From contig JAGWZS010000020.1 in NCBI GenBank assembly GCA_018971905.1, positions 1 to 13,972 on the forward strand: DNA of 13,972 nt. Direction: 5' to 3'. This stretch comes from Rhodospirillales bacterium (lineage in GTDB: Bacteria; Pseudomonadota; Alphaproteobacteria; Acetobacterales; Acetobacteraceae). The notes under the pieces were generated by a model. That model worked only from the letters and a program-made list of their open reading frames with translations, was not told where the DNA came from and did not search any database. This document shows positions 1 to 9,006 of this stretch, one piece after another. Made by a program: the position numbers and the translations under genes. Each line of letters starts with the position of its first letter. Position 1 is the first letter of the stretch.

Positions 1-329
1 CAGTTCGGCACCAGGTTGGAATTAGCGATGAGCACGCGCGGCGCATCTGAGTGCGTGCGGAACACCCCCACCGGCTTGCCGGATTGAATAAGCAGGCTCT
101 CATCGCCCTCAAGCTTTTTCAGCGCGGCCACGATACGGTCAAAATTTTCCCAATCCCGCGCGGCCCGGCCGATGCCACCGTAAACAACCAGCTCCTCCGG
201 GCGCTCGGCCACCATCGGGTCGAGATTATTCATCAGCATCCGCAAAGGGGCTTCGGTCTGCCAGCTTTTGGCGGAGAGTTTGGTGCCATGGTCCGCGCGG
301 ATCACGCGCGCATTATCAAGACGGGTCAT
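1..329 (-). CDS. hutU: Urocanate hydratase (urocanase), N-terminal part, cut by window edge
   Basis: Second enzyme of histidine breakdown: a cytoplasmic NAD+-dependent hydratase that turns urocanate into 4-imidazolone-5-propionate. Only the first 109 codons are present and the reading frame is open to base 1. The visible N-terminus has the conserved urocanase blocks: [18 protein letters not shown] at about residues 21-38, [13 protein letters not shown] at 48-60, and [14 protein letters not shown] followed by [12 protein letters not shown] up to the edge. The ATG at 327-329 overlaps the hutG stop by 4 bases (ATGA), so this is the fourth gene of hutI-hutH-hutG-hutU and its translation is probably coupled to hutG. 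An AAGG lies a little upstream as a weak ribosome binding site. No frameshift or missing block is seen in the visible part. The identification is secure; the rest of the gene lies outside the window. Confidence 0.96.
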   Translation of the reverse strand, partial: MTRLDNARVIRADHGTKLSAKSWQTEAPLRMLMNNLDPMVAERPEELVVYGGIGRAARDWENFDRIVAALKKLEGDESLLIQSGKPVGVFRTHSDAPRVLIANSNLVPN

Positions 330-1114
330 GCGCAAAGGCCTTTCAAAATCGTCTCAAGAACAGGTTGGATGGGGGCGGGGTTTTTCAAAACGGTCGGCCA
401 GTTGGCCTCGTTCACGGGCAAGGGCTCGTCCATATAGCCGCGGCAGCCCAACTCCATCTGGATGGCATGGATATTCCGGGCGGGTTCGCCGTAATGGCGG
501 GTGATCCAGCCGCCCTTGAAACGGCCATTCACAACATAAGAAAATCCGCTCGCCGCACAGGCACCCTCCACCAGCGCCTGCAAACCGGCATCGCAGCTTT
601 TGCCATCATTGGTACCGATGTTGAATTGCGGCAATTCACCCTCGAACAAGCGGGGAATATGGCTGCGGATGGAATGGCAGTCATACAACACCACGCGGCC
701 ATGCAGGGCATGGATGCGCTCAATCTCCACCCGCAGCGCGTTATGGTAAGGCATGAAATAAGTTTCCCGGCGGCTGGCAATCTCGGCTGCATCCGGCACG
801 GCAGCTATATAGAGCGCCTCACCATCAAAAGTTTCGGTGGGACAAAGCCCTGTCGTCGCCTGACCCGGATAAAGCGACACGCCGGAAGGATCGCGATTCA
901 AATCGATCACCGAGCGCGAGATATTCGCCGCGATGATCGTCGCATCCAGCGCCTCGGCGAAACTGTAAAGCTCCTTCAGCCACCAATCTGCATCCTTGCG
1001 CGCCAGCCAGCCAGATACGAACAACCCTGCCAATGCTTCAGGAATTTCCGTACCCGCATGCGGAATGGAAAGAACCAAAGGCGTATTGCCCCGGCGTAGT
1101 GAGAACAGGCTCAT
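326..1114 (-). CDS. hutG: N-formylglutamate deformylase
   Basis: Last step of the five-step histidine pathway: hydrolyses N-formyl-L-glutamate, made by HutF, to glutamate and formate in the cytoplasm. At 262 residues it has the usual family length. Visible family blocks are [13 protein letters not shown] (about residues 13-25, with the likely metal-binding His19), [13 protein letters not shown] (66-78), VVLYDCHSI (141-149) and [11 protein letters not shown] followed by [13 protein letters not shown] (201-230). The conserved His and acidic residues suit the metal-dependent N-formylglutamate amidohydrolase family. It overlaps hutH upstream and hutU downstream by 4 bases each, so it is an internal cistron of the leftward hut operon. 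Its presence beside hutF shows that formiminoglutamate is processed through formylglutamate here, not by direct formiminohydrolysis as done by the unrelated arginase-like HutG of other bacteria. Confidence 0.95.
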   Translation of the reverse strand: MSLFSLRRGNTPLVLSIPHAGTEIPEALAGLFVSGWLARKDADWWLKELYSFAEALDATIIAANISRSVIDLNRDPSGVSLYPGQATTGLCPTETFDGEALYIAAVPDAAEIASRRETYFMPYHNALRVEIERIHALHGRVVLYDCHSIRSHIPRLFEGELPQFNIGTNDGKSCDAGLQALVEGACAASGFSYVVNGRFKGGWITRHYGEPARNIHAIQMELGCRGYMDEPLPVNEANWPTVLKNPAPIQPVLETILKGLCA

Positions 1115-2619
1115 GCCACACCCGGCAGATTGTCAGAAGCCAGCGCCCCCGCTTGCAGCAGCGCGATAGTAGCCTCGATATCTGGCGCGAAATGCCGGTC
1201 ATCTTCAAGCTTCGGCACAGCGCCGCGCAGCAACGCCCGCGCCTTTTCCAACGGCAGGGAGGATTTCAGCGTGTGAAAGTCGCACCCCTGCGCCGCCGCC
1301 AGCCATTCAATGGCGATCACCGCGCGCAGATTCTCATTCATCGCCAGCAAGCGCCGCGCGCCGTGGGCGGCCATGGATACATGATCCTCCTGATTGGCGG
1401 AGGTGGGAATGGAATCCACCGAAGCCGGGAAGGCCCTGCCCTTATTCTCGGAAACCAGGGCCGCCGCCGTTACCTGCGGAATCATGAAACCGGAATTCAA
1501 CCCCGGCTTCGGCGTAAGAAACGCTGGCAGGCCGGAGAGCACTGGGTCCACCAGCAGGGAAATCCGCCGCTCGGCCAATGAACCAATCTCGCACACCGCC
1601 ATCGCGATCATATCCGCGGCAAAGGCCACAGGTTCGGCGTGGAAATTCCCGCCCGAGAGCGCAACGGCAGGGTTGGTGAAAATAAGCGGATTATCGGTAA
1701 CGCCGTTTGCTTCCGTCTCCAGCGTGGCGGCAGCCTGGCGCAACACGTCCAGCACCGCGCCCATCACTTGCGGCTGGCAACGCAGGCAATACGGGTCCTG
1801 CACCCGCTCATCACCCTTTAAGTGAGAGGCACGGATGGCGGAGCCTGCCATGAGGTTGCGTAGCGAATCCGCCACTTCTTTCTGCCCTTTATGCTTGCGC
1901 ACGGCATGAATACGTGGATCAAACGGCGCGTCCGACCCTTTGGCAGCATCGGTGGAAAGCGCGCCAGTCACCAACGCCGCGCGGAAATTCCGCTCCGCCT
2001 CAAACAGCCCGGCCAGTGCATTGGCGGTGGAGAATTGTGTGCCGTTCAGCAGCGCCAGTCCTTCCTTCGGCCCCAGCGCCAAGGGCGTCAGCCCAGCTTC
2101 CTTCAACGCAACGGAGGCATCCTTGCGCACGCCATTCACGTAAATCCCACCCACACCCATCATCGCGGCGGTCACGTGTGCGAGGGGGGCAAGGTCACCA
2201 GAAGCACCGACGGAACCCTGTGCTGGCACCACCGGAATCAAATTCTTCGCCAGCATCGCGCTCAGCATTCGCACGGTTTCCACCCGCACGCCCGAAGCAC
2301 CCTGCCCCAACGAGCCCATTTTCAGCGCCAGCATCAGCCTGGCCACGGGAATAGGCATTGGCTCCCCCACACCGGCGGCGTGGGAGAGTACAAGGTTGCG
2401 TTGTAAAGTGGCGAGATCATCATCCGCAATCCGCACCGAGGCCAGCTTGCCGAACCCGGTATTAATTCCATAAACCGGTTCGTGCCGGCTCAGAATTTCC
2501 GCCACCGCATCCGCCCCAGCCTGAATGGCGGACAGTGCCGCCTCGTCAAGTTCTATGGCTTCGCCTTGATAAATCGCGCGCCATTGCGCCAGATTCATTT
2601 CCCCGGGCGTGAGTTTCAT
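1111..2619 (-). CDS. hutH: Histidine ammonia-lyase
   Basis: First step of histidine degradation: non-oxidative deamination of L-histidine to trans-urocanate and ammonia. The 502-residue length is typical. The Ala-Ser-Gly triad that cyclises to the electrophilic MIO cofactor is intact at residues 139-141, within [15 protein letters not shown]. The N-terminal YGINTGFG block is at 50-57 and carries the tyrosine expected at the active site. Further family blocks are [27 protein letters not shown] and [14 protein letters not shown]. The start ATG overlaps the hutI stop as ATGA, and a GGAG sits 6 bases upstream of it. Its product, urocanate, is the known inducer of HutC-type repressors, so this enzyme links substrate entry to control of the whole cluster. 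No defects are visible. Confidence 0.98.
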   Translation of the reverse strand: MKLTPGEMNLAQWRAIYQGEAIELDEAALSAIQAGADAVAEILSRHEPVYGINTGFGKLASVRIADDDLATLQRNLVLSHAAGVGEPMPIPVARLMLALKMGSLGQGASGVRVETVRMLSAMLAKNLIPVVPAQGSVGASGDLAPLAHVTAAMMGVGGIYVNGVRKDASVALKEAGLTPLALGPKEGLALLNGTQFSTANALAGLFEAERNFRAALVTGALSTDAAKGSDAPFDPRIHAVRKHKGQKEVADSLRNLMAGSAIRASHLKGDERVQDPYCLRCQPQVMGAVLDVLRQAAATLETEANGVTDNPLIFTNPAVALSGGNFHAEPVAFAADMIAMAVCEIGSLAERRISLLVDPVLSGLPAFLTPKPGLNSGFMIPQVTAAALVSENKGRAFPASVDSIPTSANQEDHVSMAAHGARRLLAMNENLRAVIAIEWLAAAQGCDFHTLKSSLPLEKARALLRGAVPKLEDDRHFAPDIEATIALLQAGALASDNLPGVA

Positions 2620-3797
2620 GCGGCACTCCAGATGCGTTGGTGTAACGGATTAAACCCCATGCGGTAGACAAGTTCCGCCGGGCGATCGATGTTCCAAATG
2701 GCGAGGTGGCATTTCGCCCCCGGCTTCAGCACACCCACATCGCTACGCCCCAAGGCAGCGGCGGCATGGCGTGTCACGCCCAGCAGGCATTCCTCCACCG
2801 TGAGGCAAAATTGCGTGGCGGCCATGTTCATCGCCAGCAGCAAGGAGAAAAACGGCGACGTACCAGGGTTGAGGTCCGTGGAAACCGCCATCCGCACGCC
2901 ATGCTTGCGGAAGGCTTCAACCGGCGGCAATTGTATTTCGCGCAACGTGAAGAACGCGCCGGGTAGCAGCACCGCCACAGTACCGGATTTGGCCATCGCG
3001 GCGGCTCCAGCTTCGCTGGTATATTCCAGATGATCTGCGGAAAGCGCTCCGAACTTCGCCGCCAGCGCCGCGCCCCCCAGGTCTGAAAGCTGGTCCGCAT
3101 GCAGCTTCACGCGCAGCCCATGCTTCACGGCGGCAGTGAAAACCTGCGTGATTTCCTCTGGCGAAAAGGCAATGCCCTCGCAAAACCCGTCGACGGCATC
3201 GGCCAGATTGTGCGCCGCAACGGGCGGGATCATCTCCTCGCACAGCAGCCGCACATACGCGGCCCGTTCCATCTCCGGCGGAAACCCGTGAGCGCCCAGA
3301 AAGGTCGGTGAAATATCCGCCGCATCACCCAGCGATTTCGCCACGTCCAGACATTTATATTCAGCCTCAGGCGAAAGCCCGTAACCGGACTTCACCTCGA
3401 TGGTGGTAACACCCTCCGCCACCAGTGCGGCCATGCGTCGGCGGGCAGCGGCGCGCAAATCATCTGCGCTCGCCTCACGCGTTGCTTTCACTGTGCCAAG
3501 AATTCCACCGCCCGCGCGGGCAATTTCTTCGTAGCTTACACCTTGCAGTCGCGCTTCGAACTCTCCGGCGCGGTCTCCGGCATAAACAAGGTGTGTGTGG
3601 CAATCGATCAGCCCGGGCGTAATCCAACGCCCTTCGCAATCCACGACCTCATCAGCCTCAATAGCCCGGGCCGCGCCGGCATACACAATGCGCCCGCCCG
3701 CCTGCGCCACCACGCCATGCTCCACCACGCCCAGGCCCGGAAGTGCCGGGTCCATGGTCGCCAACCTTGCATTTGTAAAAATCCGCTCTGCCCGCAT
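2616..3797 (-). CDS. hutI: Imidazolonepropionase
   Basis: Third step of histidine degradation: hydrolyses 4-imidazolone-5-propionate to N-formimino-L-glutamate. It is a metal-dependent amidohydrolase-superfamily TIM barrel. With the chosen start the protein is 393 residues. Metal-site residues are visible as H67-T-H69 in [21 protein letters not shown]233 in [10 protein letters not shown]256 in SADHLEYTS, and D308 in [10 protein letters not shown]. The frame stays open upstream to about 4022, but that extension would cross the hut operator and run into divergent hutF. The ATG at 3795-3797 opens with [15 protein letters not shown], the normal family N-terminus, and has AAGG upstream, so it is preferred. 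This is the first gene of the leftward hut operon and its leader starts at the shared hutI/hutF control region. Its stop overlaps the hutH start by 4 bases. Confidence 0.96.
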   Translation of the reverse strand: MRAERIFTNARLATMDPALPGLGVVEHGVVAQAGGRIVYAGAARAIEADEVVDCEGRWITPGLIDCHTHLVYAGDRAGEFEARLQGVSYEEIARAGGGILGTVKATREASADDLRAAARRRMAALVAEGVTTIEVKSGYGLSPEAEYKCLDVAKSLGDAADISPTFLGAHGFPPEMERAAYVRLLCEEMIPPVAAHNLADAVDGFCEGIAFSPEEITQVFTAAVKHGLRVKLHADQLSDLGGAALAAKFGALSADHLEYTSEAGAAAMAKSGTVAVLLPGAFFTLREIQLPPVEAFRKHGVRMAVSTDLNPGTSPFFSLLLAMNMAATQFCLTVEECLLGVTRHAAAALGRSDVGVLKPGAKCHLAIWNIDRPAELVYRMGFNPLHQRIWSAA

Positions 3798-3807
3798 GTT
3801 CTGTACC

Positions 3808-3836
3808 TTGGCGTTGAGGGCGATTAGTTGTATATA
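3808..3836 (+). promoter_or_regulatory. Candidate hutFC promoter
   Basis: TTGGCG at 3808-3813 and TATATA at 3831-3836 are separated by 17 bases. The -10 lies wholly inside the presumed HutC operator, so repressor binding would block polymerase. Transcription would begin near 3843 and leave a leader of about 20 bases before the GTG of hutF. Predicted from base pattern only. Confidence 0.5.
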
Positions 3837-3838
3837 CA
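3829..3838. promoter_or_regulatory. Probable HutC operator, perfect TGTATATACA palindrome
   Basis: The 10 bases TGTATATACA form a perfect palindrome in the 66-base gap between divergent hutI and hutF. Known HutC operators in Pseudomonas and enterobacteria centre on a TGTATATACA-like core, which this matches exactly. The flanks (T on the left, T on the right) do not extend the symmetry. hutC itself is two genes away, which supports self-contained control with urocanate as inducer. The match is seen in the sequence; binding is inferred. Confidence 0.75.
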
Positions 3839-3863
3839 TATCCGCCCCCAGGAGAGCTGTCCA
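3835..3863 (-). promoter_or_regulatory. Candidate hutIHGU promoter
   Basis: On the minus strand TGGACA (3863 down to 3858) is followed after 17 bases by TATGTA (3840 down to 3835). The -10 overlaps the right half of the TGTATATACA palindrome, so the same repressor dimer could shut off both divergent operons. The leader to the hutI ATG would be roughly 30 bases. The box matches are moderate. Confidence 0.45.
3850..3856 (+). promoter_or_regulatory. Ribosome binding site that fixes the hutF start
   Basis: AGGAGAG lies 7 bases before the GTG at 3864-3866. It selects this GTG over a TTG at 3828 in the same frame, which sits inside the operator palindrome and has no Shine-Dalgarno sequence. Confidence 0.75.
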
Positions 3864-5156
3864 GTGTCCGAGCGGATCATTTTTTGCCACGCCTTGCTGC
3901 CCACCGGCTGGGCCAGAAATGTTGCCCTTACCTTCGAGGGCGGTATCATCACCCGGATTGAAACAGGGGTTGCGGGCGGCACCAGCATTGCATTGCCTGG
4001 CATGCCAAATTTGCACAGCCACAGTTTCCAGCGCGCCATGGCCGGAAAAGCCGAGCTGCGCGGCCCCACGGCAGACAGTTTCTGGACCTGGCGGGAGCTA
4101 ATGTACCGCCTCGCCCTCTCTTTGGACCCGGACGATGTGCAGGCAATCGCCACCTTGGCCTTCGCGGAGATGCTGGAAGGCGGCTTCACCTCGGTTGCCG
4201 AATTTCATTATCTTCACCACGCGCCGGACGGCACAGCTTATGCCGATATTGCCGAAATGGCTTCCCGCATCGCTGCGGCGGCAGCAGAAACCGGTATCGA
4301 ACTGCTGCTGTTGCCCGTGTTCTACGCCCATTCCGGCTTCGGCGGAAAAGCGCCTATGGAAGGCCAGCGCCGTTTCATCAATTCACTGGAAAGCTACGCC
4401 AAACTCCATGCGCGCTGCCGCAAACTTTCCGCCACCGGCTGCGCGCCCCATTCGCTGCGCGCGGCGACGATTGAAGAAATTATCACGCTGAACAGTCTGA
4501 ACGGCGTTGCGCCGTTTCACATCCATATCGCCGAGCAAACCGCCGAAGTAGAGGCATCCATTGCCTTTTCCGGCGCGCGGCCAGTGGAATATCTGCTGGC
4601 CAATGCGCCAGTTTCCGCCAACTGGTGCCTGGTGCACGCCACCCACATCACCGAAGCCGAAGCCCAGGGCATGGCAAAAGCCAATGCCGTGGCCGGGCTA
4701 TGCCCGATCACCGAGGCTAATCTGGGCGACGGTATCTTCCCCGCCCAGCATTTCTCCGGCGCTTATGGCATAGGCTCGGATTCAAACGTGCTCATCGATA
4801 CCGGGCGGGAATTGCAAATGCTTGAATATTCCCAACGCCTCGGCCAGCGCCAACGAAACGTGATGGCCACAGAGGCGATCCGCCCCACCGCCACAGCGCT
4901 TTACCAGCACGCCGTTGCCGGTGGGGCGCAGGCCATGGGACTTGGCCACGGGCTTACCATCGGCGCCCCCGCCAGCTTCGTCACCATCGCCGGCGAGCGT
5001 CCTGAAGATGCTCTGGCGGACGCCATCTTCACCGCCCGTGCCCCCGCCGTGCGGGATGTATGGGTACGCGGGCGGCGCGTGGTGGAAAACGGCCAGCATC
5101 TCAAAGCCGCATCCGCCCGCGCTAGGTTCGACGCCGTGCTGCGCAAGCGGCTGTGA
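3864..5156 (+). CDS. hutF: Formimidoylglutamate deiminase
   Basis: Fourth step of the pathway: deiminates N-formimino-L-glutamate to N-formyl-L-glutamate and ammonia. It belongs to the amidohydrolase superfamily and binds one catalytic metal ion. With the GTG start the protein is 430 residues. Metal-ligand blocks are visible as H51-S-H53 in [13 protein letters not shown], the His of [12 protein letters not shown], the His of [12 protein letters not shown], and the Asp of [11 protein letters not shown]. The [10 protein letters not shown] block and the N-terminal [13 protein letters not shown] also fit HutF. It is the first gene of the rightward hut operon, starts beside the shared operator, and ends 4 bases into hutC (GTGA). 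HutF and HutG together define the formylglutamate branch. It could in principle be another N-formimino-acid deiminase of the same family, but the hut context makes HutF very likely. Confidence 0.94.
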   Translation: MSERIIFCHALLPTGWARNVALTFEGGIITRIETGVAGGTSIALPGMPNLHSHSFQRAMAGKAELRGPTADSFWTWRELMYRLALSLDPDDVQAIATLAFAEMLEGGFTSVAEFHYLHHAPDGTAYADIAEMASRIAAAAAETGIELLLLPVFYAHSGFGGKAPMEGQRRFINSLESYAKLHARCRKLSATGCAPHSLRAATIEEIITLNSLNGVAPFHIHIAEQTAEVEASIAFSGARPVEYLLANAPVSANWCLVHATHITEAEAQGMAKANAVAGLCPITEANLGDGIFPAQHFSGAYGIGSDSNVLIDTGRELQMLEYSQRLGQRQRNVMATEAIRPTATALYQHAVAGGAQAMGLGHGLTIGAPASFVTIAGERPEDALADAIFTARAPAVRDVWVRGRRVVENGQHLKAASARARFDAVLRKRL

Positions 5157-5896
5157 CCATGCACGCCCCACGCCCCGAGAAGCTCTATGAGCAGGTTAAG
5201 ACCTATCTGCGCGCGGGCATCGCCGCTGGTACCTGGAAGGCGAGTGAGAAAATACCCTCCGAATTCGAACTAATGGAACGGCTCGGCGCCTCACGCATGA
5301 CCGTGCATCGCGCCTTGCGCGAACTCTCCGCCGAAGGTGTGCTGCTGCGCGTACAAGGGGCGGGCAGCTTCGTGCAGCCTCCCGCCCCGCGCTCGCCCCT
5401 GCTGGAGATCCACGACATTGCCGAGGATATCACCAAACGCAGCCATACCCACAAAGCTGAGGTGCTGGTGCTGGAGAGCCGCCCCGCAAGTGCTGAAATC
5501 GTGGCGGAATTCCAAATGCGGCCGCGCTCGAAACTATTTTATTCAGAGATCCTGCATTTTGAGAACGGTGCGCCTGTGCAATTCGAGGCCCGCTACATCT
5601 CCCCCGCCTTCGCGCCAGACTATCTGGCACAGGATTTCACCGCCATAACCCCAAACCGCTATCTGCAATCCATTGCCCCACCTCATGAGGTTGAGCATAT
5701 CATCCATGCCGTGGCGCCAGACGCCCGCCTGCAAACACTGCTCGAGCTTGGCCCGCACGATGCGTGTTTGCAACTGCTCCGCCGCACTTGGGCAGCAACC
5801 GGCCTGGCCACGCGCTCCTTGCTGATTCATCCCGGCAGCCGCTACAGCCTGGGCAGCCGCTACAAGCCAGCAAGCTTCTCCACCCGTCCGGGGTGA
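5153..5896 (+). CDS. hutC: HutC-type histidine utilisation repressor (GntR family)
   Basis: Transcriptional repressor of the hut genes, released from DNA by urocanate in characterised homologues. The N-terminal winged helix-turn-helix of the GntR family spans about residues 11-77: LYEQVKTYLRAGI, then KIPSEFELMERLGASRMTVHRALRELSAEGVL, ending in the wing VQGAGSFV. A UTRA effector-binding domain follows from about residue 95 to 235. The GTG at 5153 overlaps the hutF stop as GTGA, like the other tight junctions in this cluster, and gives 247 residues. The in-frame ATG at 5159 would give 245, and neither start has a clear Shine-Dalgarno sequence. Being cotranscribed with hutF from a promoter that contains the operator implies autoregulation. 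UTRA repressors are a broad family, so the hut assignment rests on the neighbours as well as on the sequence. Confidence 0.92.
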   Translation: MTMHAPRPEKLYEQVKTYLRAGIAAGTWKASEKIPSEFELMERLGASRMTVHRALRELSAEGVLLRVQGAGSFVQPPAPRSPLLEIHDIAEDITKRSHTHKAEVLVLESRPASAEIVAEFQMRPRSKLFYSEILHFENGAPVQFEARYISPAFAPDYLAQDFTAITPNRYLQSIAPPHEVEHIIHAVAPDARLQTLLELGPHDACLQLLRRTWAATGLATRSLLIHPGSRYSLGSRYKPASFSTRPG

Positions 5897-5963
5897 CGCC
5901 GAATCGCTTTCCAAAACCTTTCCGCGGCGTTAAATTTTTCAGACCGCGCGGAGGCGGTAAATA

Positions 5964-6701
5964 TTGGATCGCGACTTTCTGCTTCTCTCGGCCGCCCTTT
6001 GCGCCTTATCCCTTGGTGTTCTTGCGCTCGGGGCGGATCTTTTCGCCAGCTCCCGACGCAAGGCCGCGATGGCAGCACTGCCGCAGGATGATCTGCGAGC
6101 GTTTCTTCGCATTGCCCCGCCCATGCCCACACAACCCACCCCAAGCGGCCAGGAAGAGACCGCCAACGCAAAACCTCCCGTGCCGGAAGAATTCGTCTTT
6201 CGCCGTAATGTATCGCGGGATTTCGCCTCAATGGAGATCAGCCACAAGCGGTTTCGCCCTGCGGTGCCAGAGGAGCCCTCTCTCCCCGCACCCATGGATT
6301 TTTCCTCCATCCAACGCGAAATCCGCGCTAAGCTGAACGCTTCGCCCCCCGCCGTACCACACCACACACCCCCAGCGGCGCAATTACTCTGGACAGAAGC
6401 CGGCCGCCTCGCCGTGCTCACCCTCGCCGGCTCCGCCCCGGCCTCGGGCCTTGCCTTGCTGAAGCAGCATGGCATTGGCACGCTCCTCGCAGCACCTGGC
6501 CATCCGTTTCACGCAACCTGGGAAGACATTGAAATTCTATCCCTGCCGGAAAGCTCGGGGGCAGCCGCCTCCCTGGCTACCCGGCTACGCGCCAGGCTGA
6601 CACAGGGCGGACGAATTGCCTTCCATACCGAAACCGGCCTTTCCGGCACCGCAGCCCTGCTGGCAGCACGCCTCTCCACCCGCAAGGCCGACCTGCCCTA
6701 A
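5964..6701 (+). CDS. Unrecognised membrane-anchored protein with a degenerate phosphatase-like C-terminus
   Basis: A 245-residue protein of unknown function. The start is a TTG preceded by GGAGG (5950-5954) at 9 bases. Residues 4-27 form one hydrophobic segment (FLLLSAALCALSLGVLALGA) followed by SSRRK, suggesting an N-terminal membrane anchor. Residues 50-140 are proline-rich and probably a flexible linker. The last 100 residues look like a compact alpha/beta domain. Residues 215-236 (GGRIAFHTETGLSGTAALLA) resemble the loop of dual-specificity tyrosine phosphatases, normally HCxxGxxRT, but Thr222 stands where the Cys should be and Gly228 where the Arg should be, so catalysis by that mechanism is not expected. 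It lies 67 bases after hutC on the same strand with no obvious terminator between them, so read-through from hutFC is possible. No hut role is implied. The phosphatase resemblance is my own pattern match. Confidence 0.72.
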   Translation: MDRDFLLLSAALCALSLGVLALGADLFASSRRKAAMAALPQDDLRAFLRIAPPMPTQPTPSGQEETANAKPPVPEEFVFRRNVSRDFASMEISHKRFRPAVPEEPSLPAPMDFSSIQREIRAKLNASPPAVPHHTPPAAQLLWTEAGRLAVLTLAGSAPASGLALLKQHGIGTLLAAPGHPFHATWEDIEILSLPESSGAAASLATRLRARLTQGGRIAFHTETGLSGTAALLAARLSTRKADLP

Positions 6702-6778
6702 CCCCGCGTACCGCGTCGCAGGGCGGCCTTGCAAAGAATCTATACCAGCCGGCCAGTTTTTCATGTTTGCAGAGGAAG

Positions 6779-8791
6779 ATGCCCAAGCCTGACGAACTCC
6801 TCTTCGCCCTGAAGACTTATTCCGGCGCGATGCTGGCGTTCTATATTTCCTGCTGGCTGGGACTGGACAACCCCTATTGGTCAATGGCGACGGCGTTCAT
6901 AGTGGCGCACCCTTTTGCCGGCGCCATGCGCTCCAAGGCGCTTTACCGTTTTTTTGGCACGCTCATCGGTGGCACGGCGGCGGTGGTCATGGTGCCCAAC
7001 CTCGTGAACGCGCCTGTGCTACTCTGCCTTGCCCTGGCGCTATGGGTCGGGCTTTGCCTCTACATTGCGTTGATGGACCGCTCCCCGCGCGCCTATACCT
7101 TCATGCTCTCAGGCTACACCGCCGGCATCATCGGCTTTCCCTCCGTCACCGACCCCTCTCACATATTCCAAACGGCTCTCACACGGTGCGAGGAAATCAC
7201 GCTCGGCATCGTCTGCACCACCATGATCGGCACAATCATTTTGCCGCGCTCGTTGGCGCCGGTTCTGGCGCGCCGTATCTCATCCTGGGTACAGCCAGCC
7301 GTGGAGTGGGCCAGCGCGGCCCTGGCCGGAGAAGGCGAGGCCCAGCCCGCGCGGGACGCGCGCCGCCGCCTTGCCTTTGAAGCAACCGACGCCGCAATGA
7401 TGGTCTCGCAGCTTGCCTACGATATTTCACATTTGCAATCAGCCGTGCGGCAAGTCACGCGCCTGCGCCTGCATGTCATCAGCCTGATGCCAATTCTGGC
7501 TTCCGTTGGCCAGCGCGTGGCGGAGCTGCGGCGGATTGGTGGCATCACCCCCGCCCTGCAGAACGTGCTGACCCGCACCGATGAATGGATCAAGGACAGC
7601 AGCGCCCCAAGTGCTGATCCTCTGCTGCACGAAATTATGAAACTGGCGCATGAGCCACCAGATTGGGCGGACCTGTTGCGCGCCAGCCTCGCCGTGCGGC
7701 TAGAGGAGCTGGTGCGTGTCGTACATCAATCACGGCAATTACGCAGGCACGTAACGGACGGCACGCCCGCCCCCGAACATCCGGCTCTAGAGGCGGAATA
7801 TATCGCCATCACCAAGGAAAACCGTGACCATAAGCTGGCTTTTCTGTCAGCCTTTTCCGCGGCACTCGCCATTCTTCTCGTCTCCACAATCTGGATTGAA
7901 ACCGCCTGGGCCTATGGTGCCGGCGCCGCCATCATGGTTGCCGTGGCATCATCGTTTTTCGCGGCGCAGGACGACCCCGCTCCCGCCATCGCGTTAATGC
8001 TGCGCAACGGCGTGATGGTGATTTGTGGCATTTTCCTCTTCAGCTTCGCGATTTTGCCAATAATAACCAGCTTCGGCGAGCTTTATCTGGCTCTGCTGCC
8101 GGTGGGGCTTATTATCGGCATTCTCGTCTCGCGCCCGGCCACTTTCGGCACCGGCATGGTCATCGGCGCCATCGGCGCCACCCAGCTTGCACTTAGTAAT
8201 GGCTACGATGTGAATGTCATCAAATTCGCTGACAGCTCATTCAGCCTGATCGTCGGCCTCGGCAGCGCGCTGATCATCACACAGCTCATCCGCTCGGTCG
8301 GCGCCGCCTGGAGCGCTGAGCGCCTGATGCGCGCCAACTGGCGGGATATCGCCACGGCGGCGGAAGCCAGCACCCCGCCAGACCGCGCCGCCATGACAGG
8401 CATCATGATGGATCGGCTGGGGCTGATGATGCCGCGCCTGGCCGCCGTCGCCGCCGGTGCGGACAGCGCCGCCGCGGGCACGCTGCAAGACTTGCGGGTA
8501 GGTCTCAACGTCATTGGGCTGCACCGCGAGCAGTGGCGCCTGCCCGCCGCCGCGCGCGCTGGCAGCCAGCTTCTCTTTCATCGCCTTGCCGCGTTCTACC
8601 GGGCCGACCCGCGCAGGCCAGCGCCACCTGGCATCATTCACGCGCTTGACGAAACCATATGCGCGCTGGCTGGCGATGCGCTGGCATATCAAGAAGCACT
8701 CATGATCCTGTCTGGTCTGCGGTCGGTTCTGTATCCGAATGCGCCGCCGCCGGATATTGCATTACCCCTTCCTGAACTGGCGGCCACATGA
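6779..8791 (+). CDS. FUSC family inner-membrane efflux transporter, AaeB-like
   Basis: A 670-residue inner-membrane protein of the aromatic acid exporter / fusaric acid resistance (FUSC) family, which exports aromatic carboxylic acids or related compounds with a periplasmic adaptor. The layout is typical: a first membrane bundle at about residues 10-150 containing YWSMATAFIVAHPFAGAMRSKALYR-type sequence near residues 33-60, a long soluble part at about 150-345, a second membrane bundle at about 350-505 starting KLAFLSAFSAALAILL, then a soluble C-terminal tail. The ATG at 6779 is chosen because MPKPDELLFALKTY matches the family's usual short N-terminus. The AGAGGA just upstream is rather close to it, and a TTG at 6767 would add four residues. 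It overlaps the DUF1656 gene by 4 bases (ATGA) and is first of a three-gene operon. The substrate cannot be told from sequence. Confidence 0.9.
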   Translation: MPKPDELLFALKTYSGAMLAFYISCWLGLDNPYWSMATAFIVAHPFAGAMRSKALYRFFGTLIGGTAAVVMVPNLVNAPVLLCLALALWVGLCLYIALMDRSPRAYTFMLSGYTAGIIGFPSVTDPSHIFQTALTRCEEITLGIVCTTMIGTIILPRSLAPVLARRISSWVQPAVEWASAALAGEGEAQPARDARRRLAFEATDAAMMVSQLAYDISHLQSAVRQVTRLRLHVISLMPILASVGQRVAELRRIGGITPALQNVLTRTDEWIKDSSAPSADPLLHEIMKLAHEPPDWADLLRASLAVRLEELVRVVHQSRQLRRHVTDGTPAPEHPALEAEYIAITKENRDHKLAFLSAFSAALAILLVSTIWIETAWAYGAGAAIMVAVASSFFAAQDDPAPAIALMLRNGVMVICGIFLFSFAILPIITSFGELYLALLPVGLIIGILVSRPATFGTGMVIGAIGATQLALSNGYDVNVIKFADSSFSLIVGLGSALIITQLIRSVGAAWSAERLMRANWRDIATAAEASTPPDRAAMTGIMMDRLGLMMPRLAAVAAGADSAAAGTLQDLRVGLNVIGLHREQWRLPAAARAGSQLLFHRLAAFYRADPRRPAPPGIIHALDETICALAGDALAYQEALMILSGLRSVLYPNAPPPDIALPLPELAAT

Positions 8792-8994
8792 TCGGCGAAA
8801 TCAATATCTATGGCGTGTTATTCCCGCCGCTGCTCATCTGGGCGTTCATCGCGCTGCTGCTCTCCATGGCCGTGCGACGCGGGCTATCAGCATTGGGCGT
8901 TTACCGTTTCATCTGGCACCGTCCACTTTTCGACCTTTGCCTGCTCATCATGCTTACCGGGCTTATCAGCCTGGCGGCCAACCGCTATTTCTGA
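8788..8994 (+). CDS. DUF1656 small membrane protein, AaeX-like
   Basis: A 68-residue membrane protein of the DUF1656/AaeX family, which nearly always accompanies an AaeB-type transporter and an AaeA-type adaptor. Its biochemical role is not established. It opens with MIGEINIYGVLFPPLLIWAF, the family signature, and has two predicted membrane helices at about residues 9-29 and 46-64. A short basic loop (RRGLSALGVYRFIWHRP) lies between them. The ATG overlaps the stop of the transporter gene as ATGA, and the adaptor gene follows after 12 bases, so all three are surely cotranscribed. The length is normal for the family. Confidence 0.92.
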   Translation: MIGEINIYGVLFPPLLIWAFIALLLSMAVRRGLSALGVYRFIWHRPLFDLCLLIMLTGLISLAANRYF

Positions 8995-9006
8995 ATCCGG
9001 AGTGCC

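Noticed and set aside
365..1099. 244-codon plus-strand open frame opposite hutG
   Set aside because: It lies fully antisense to a clear hutG and has no recognisable domain. High GC makes long antisense frames common.
3798..4022. 75-residue N-terminal extension of hutI
   Set aside because: It would run across the hut operator and into divergent hutF. The added residues match nothing in imidazolonepropionases.
5897..5963. Terminator between hutC and the next gene
   Set aside because: Only a 5-base GC stem (CCGCG/CGCGG) with a large loop is visible, and its T run is inside the loop and not after the stem.
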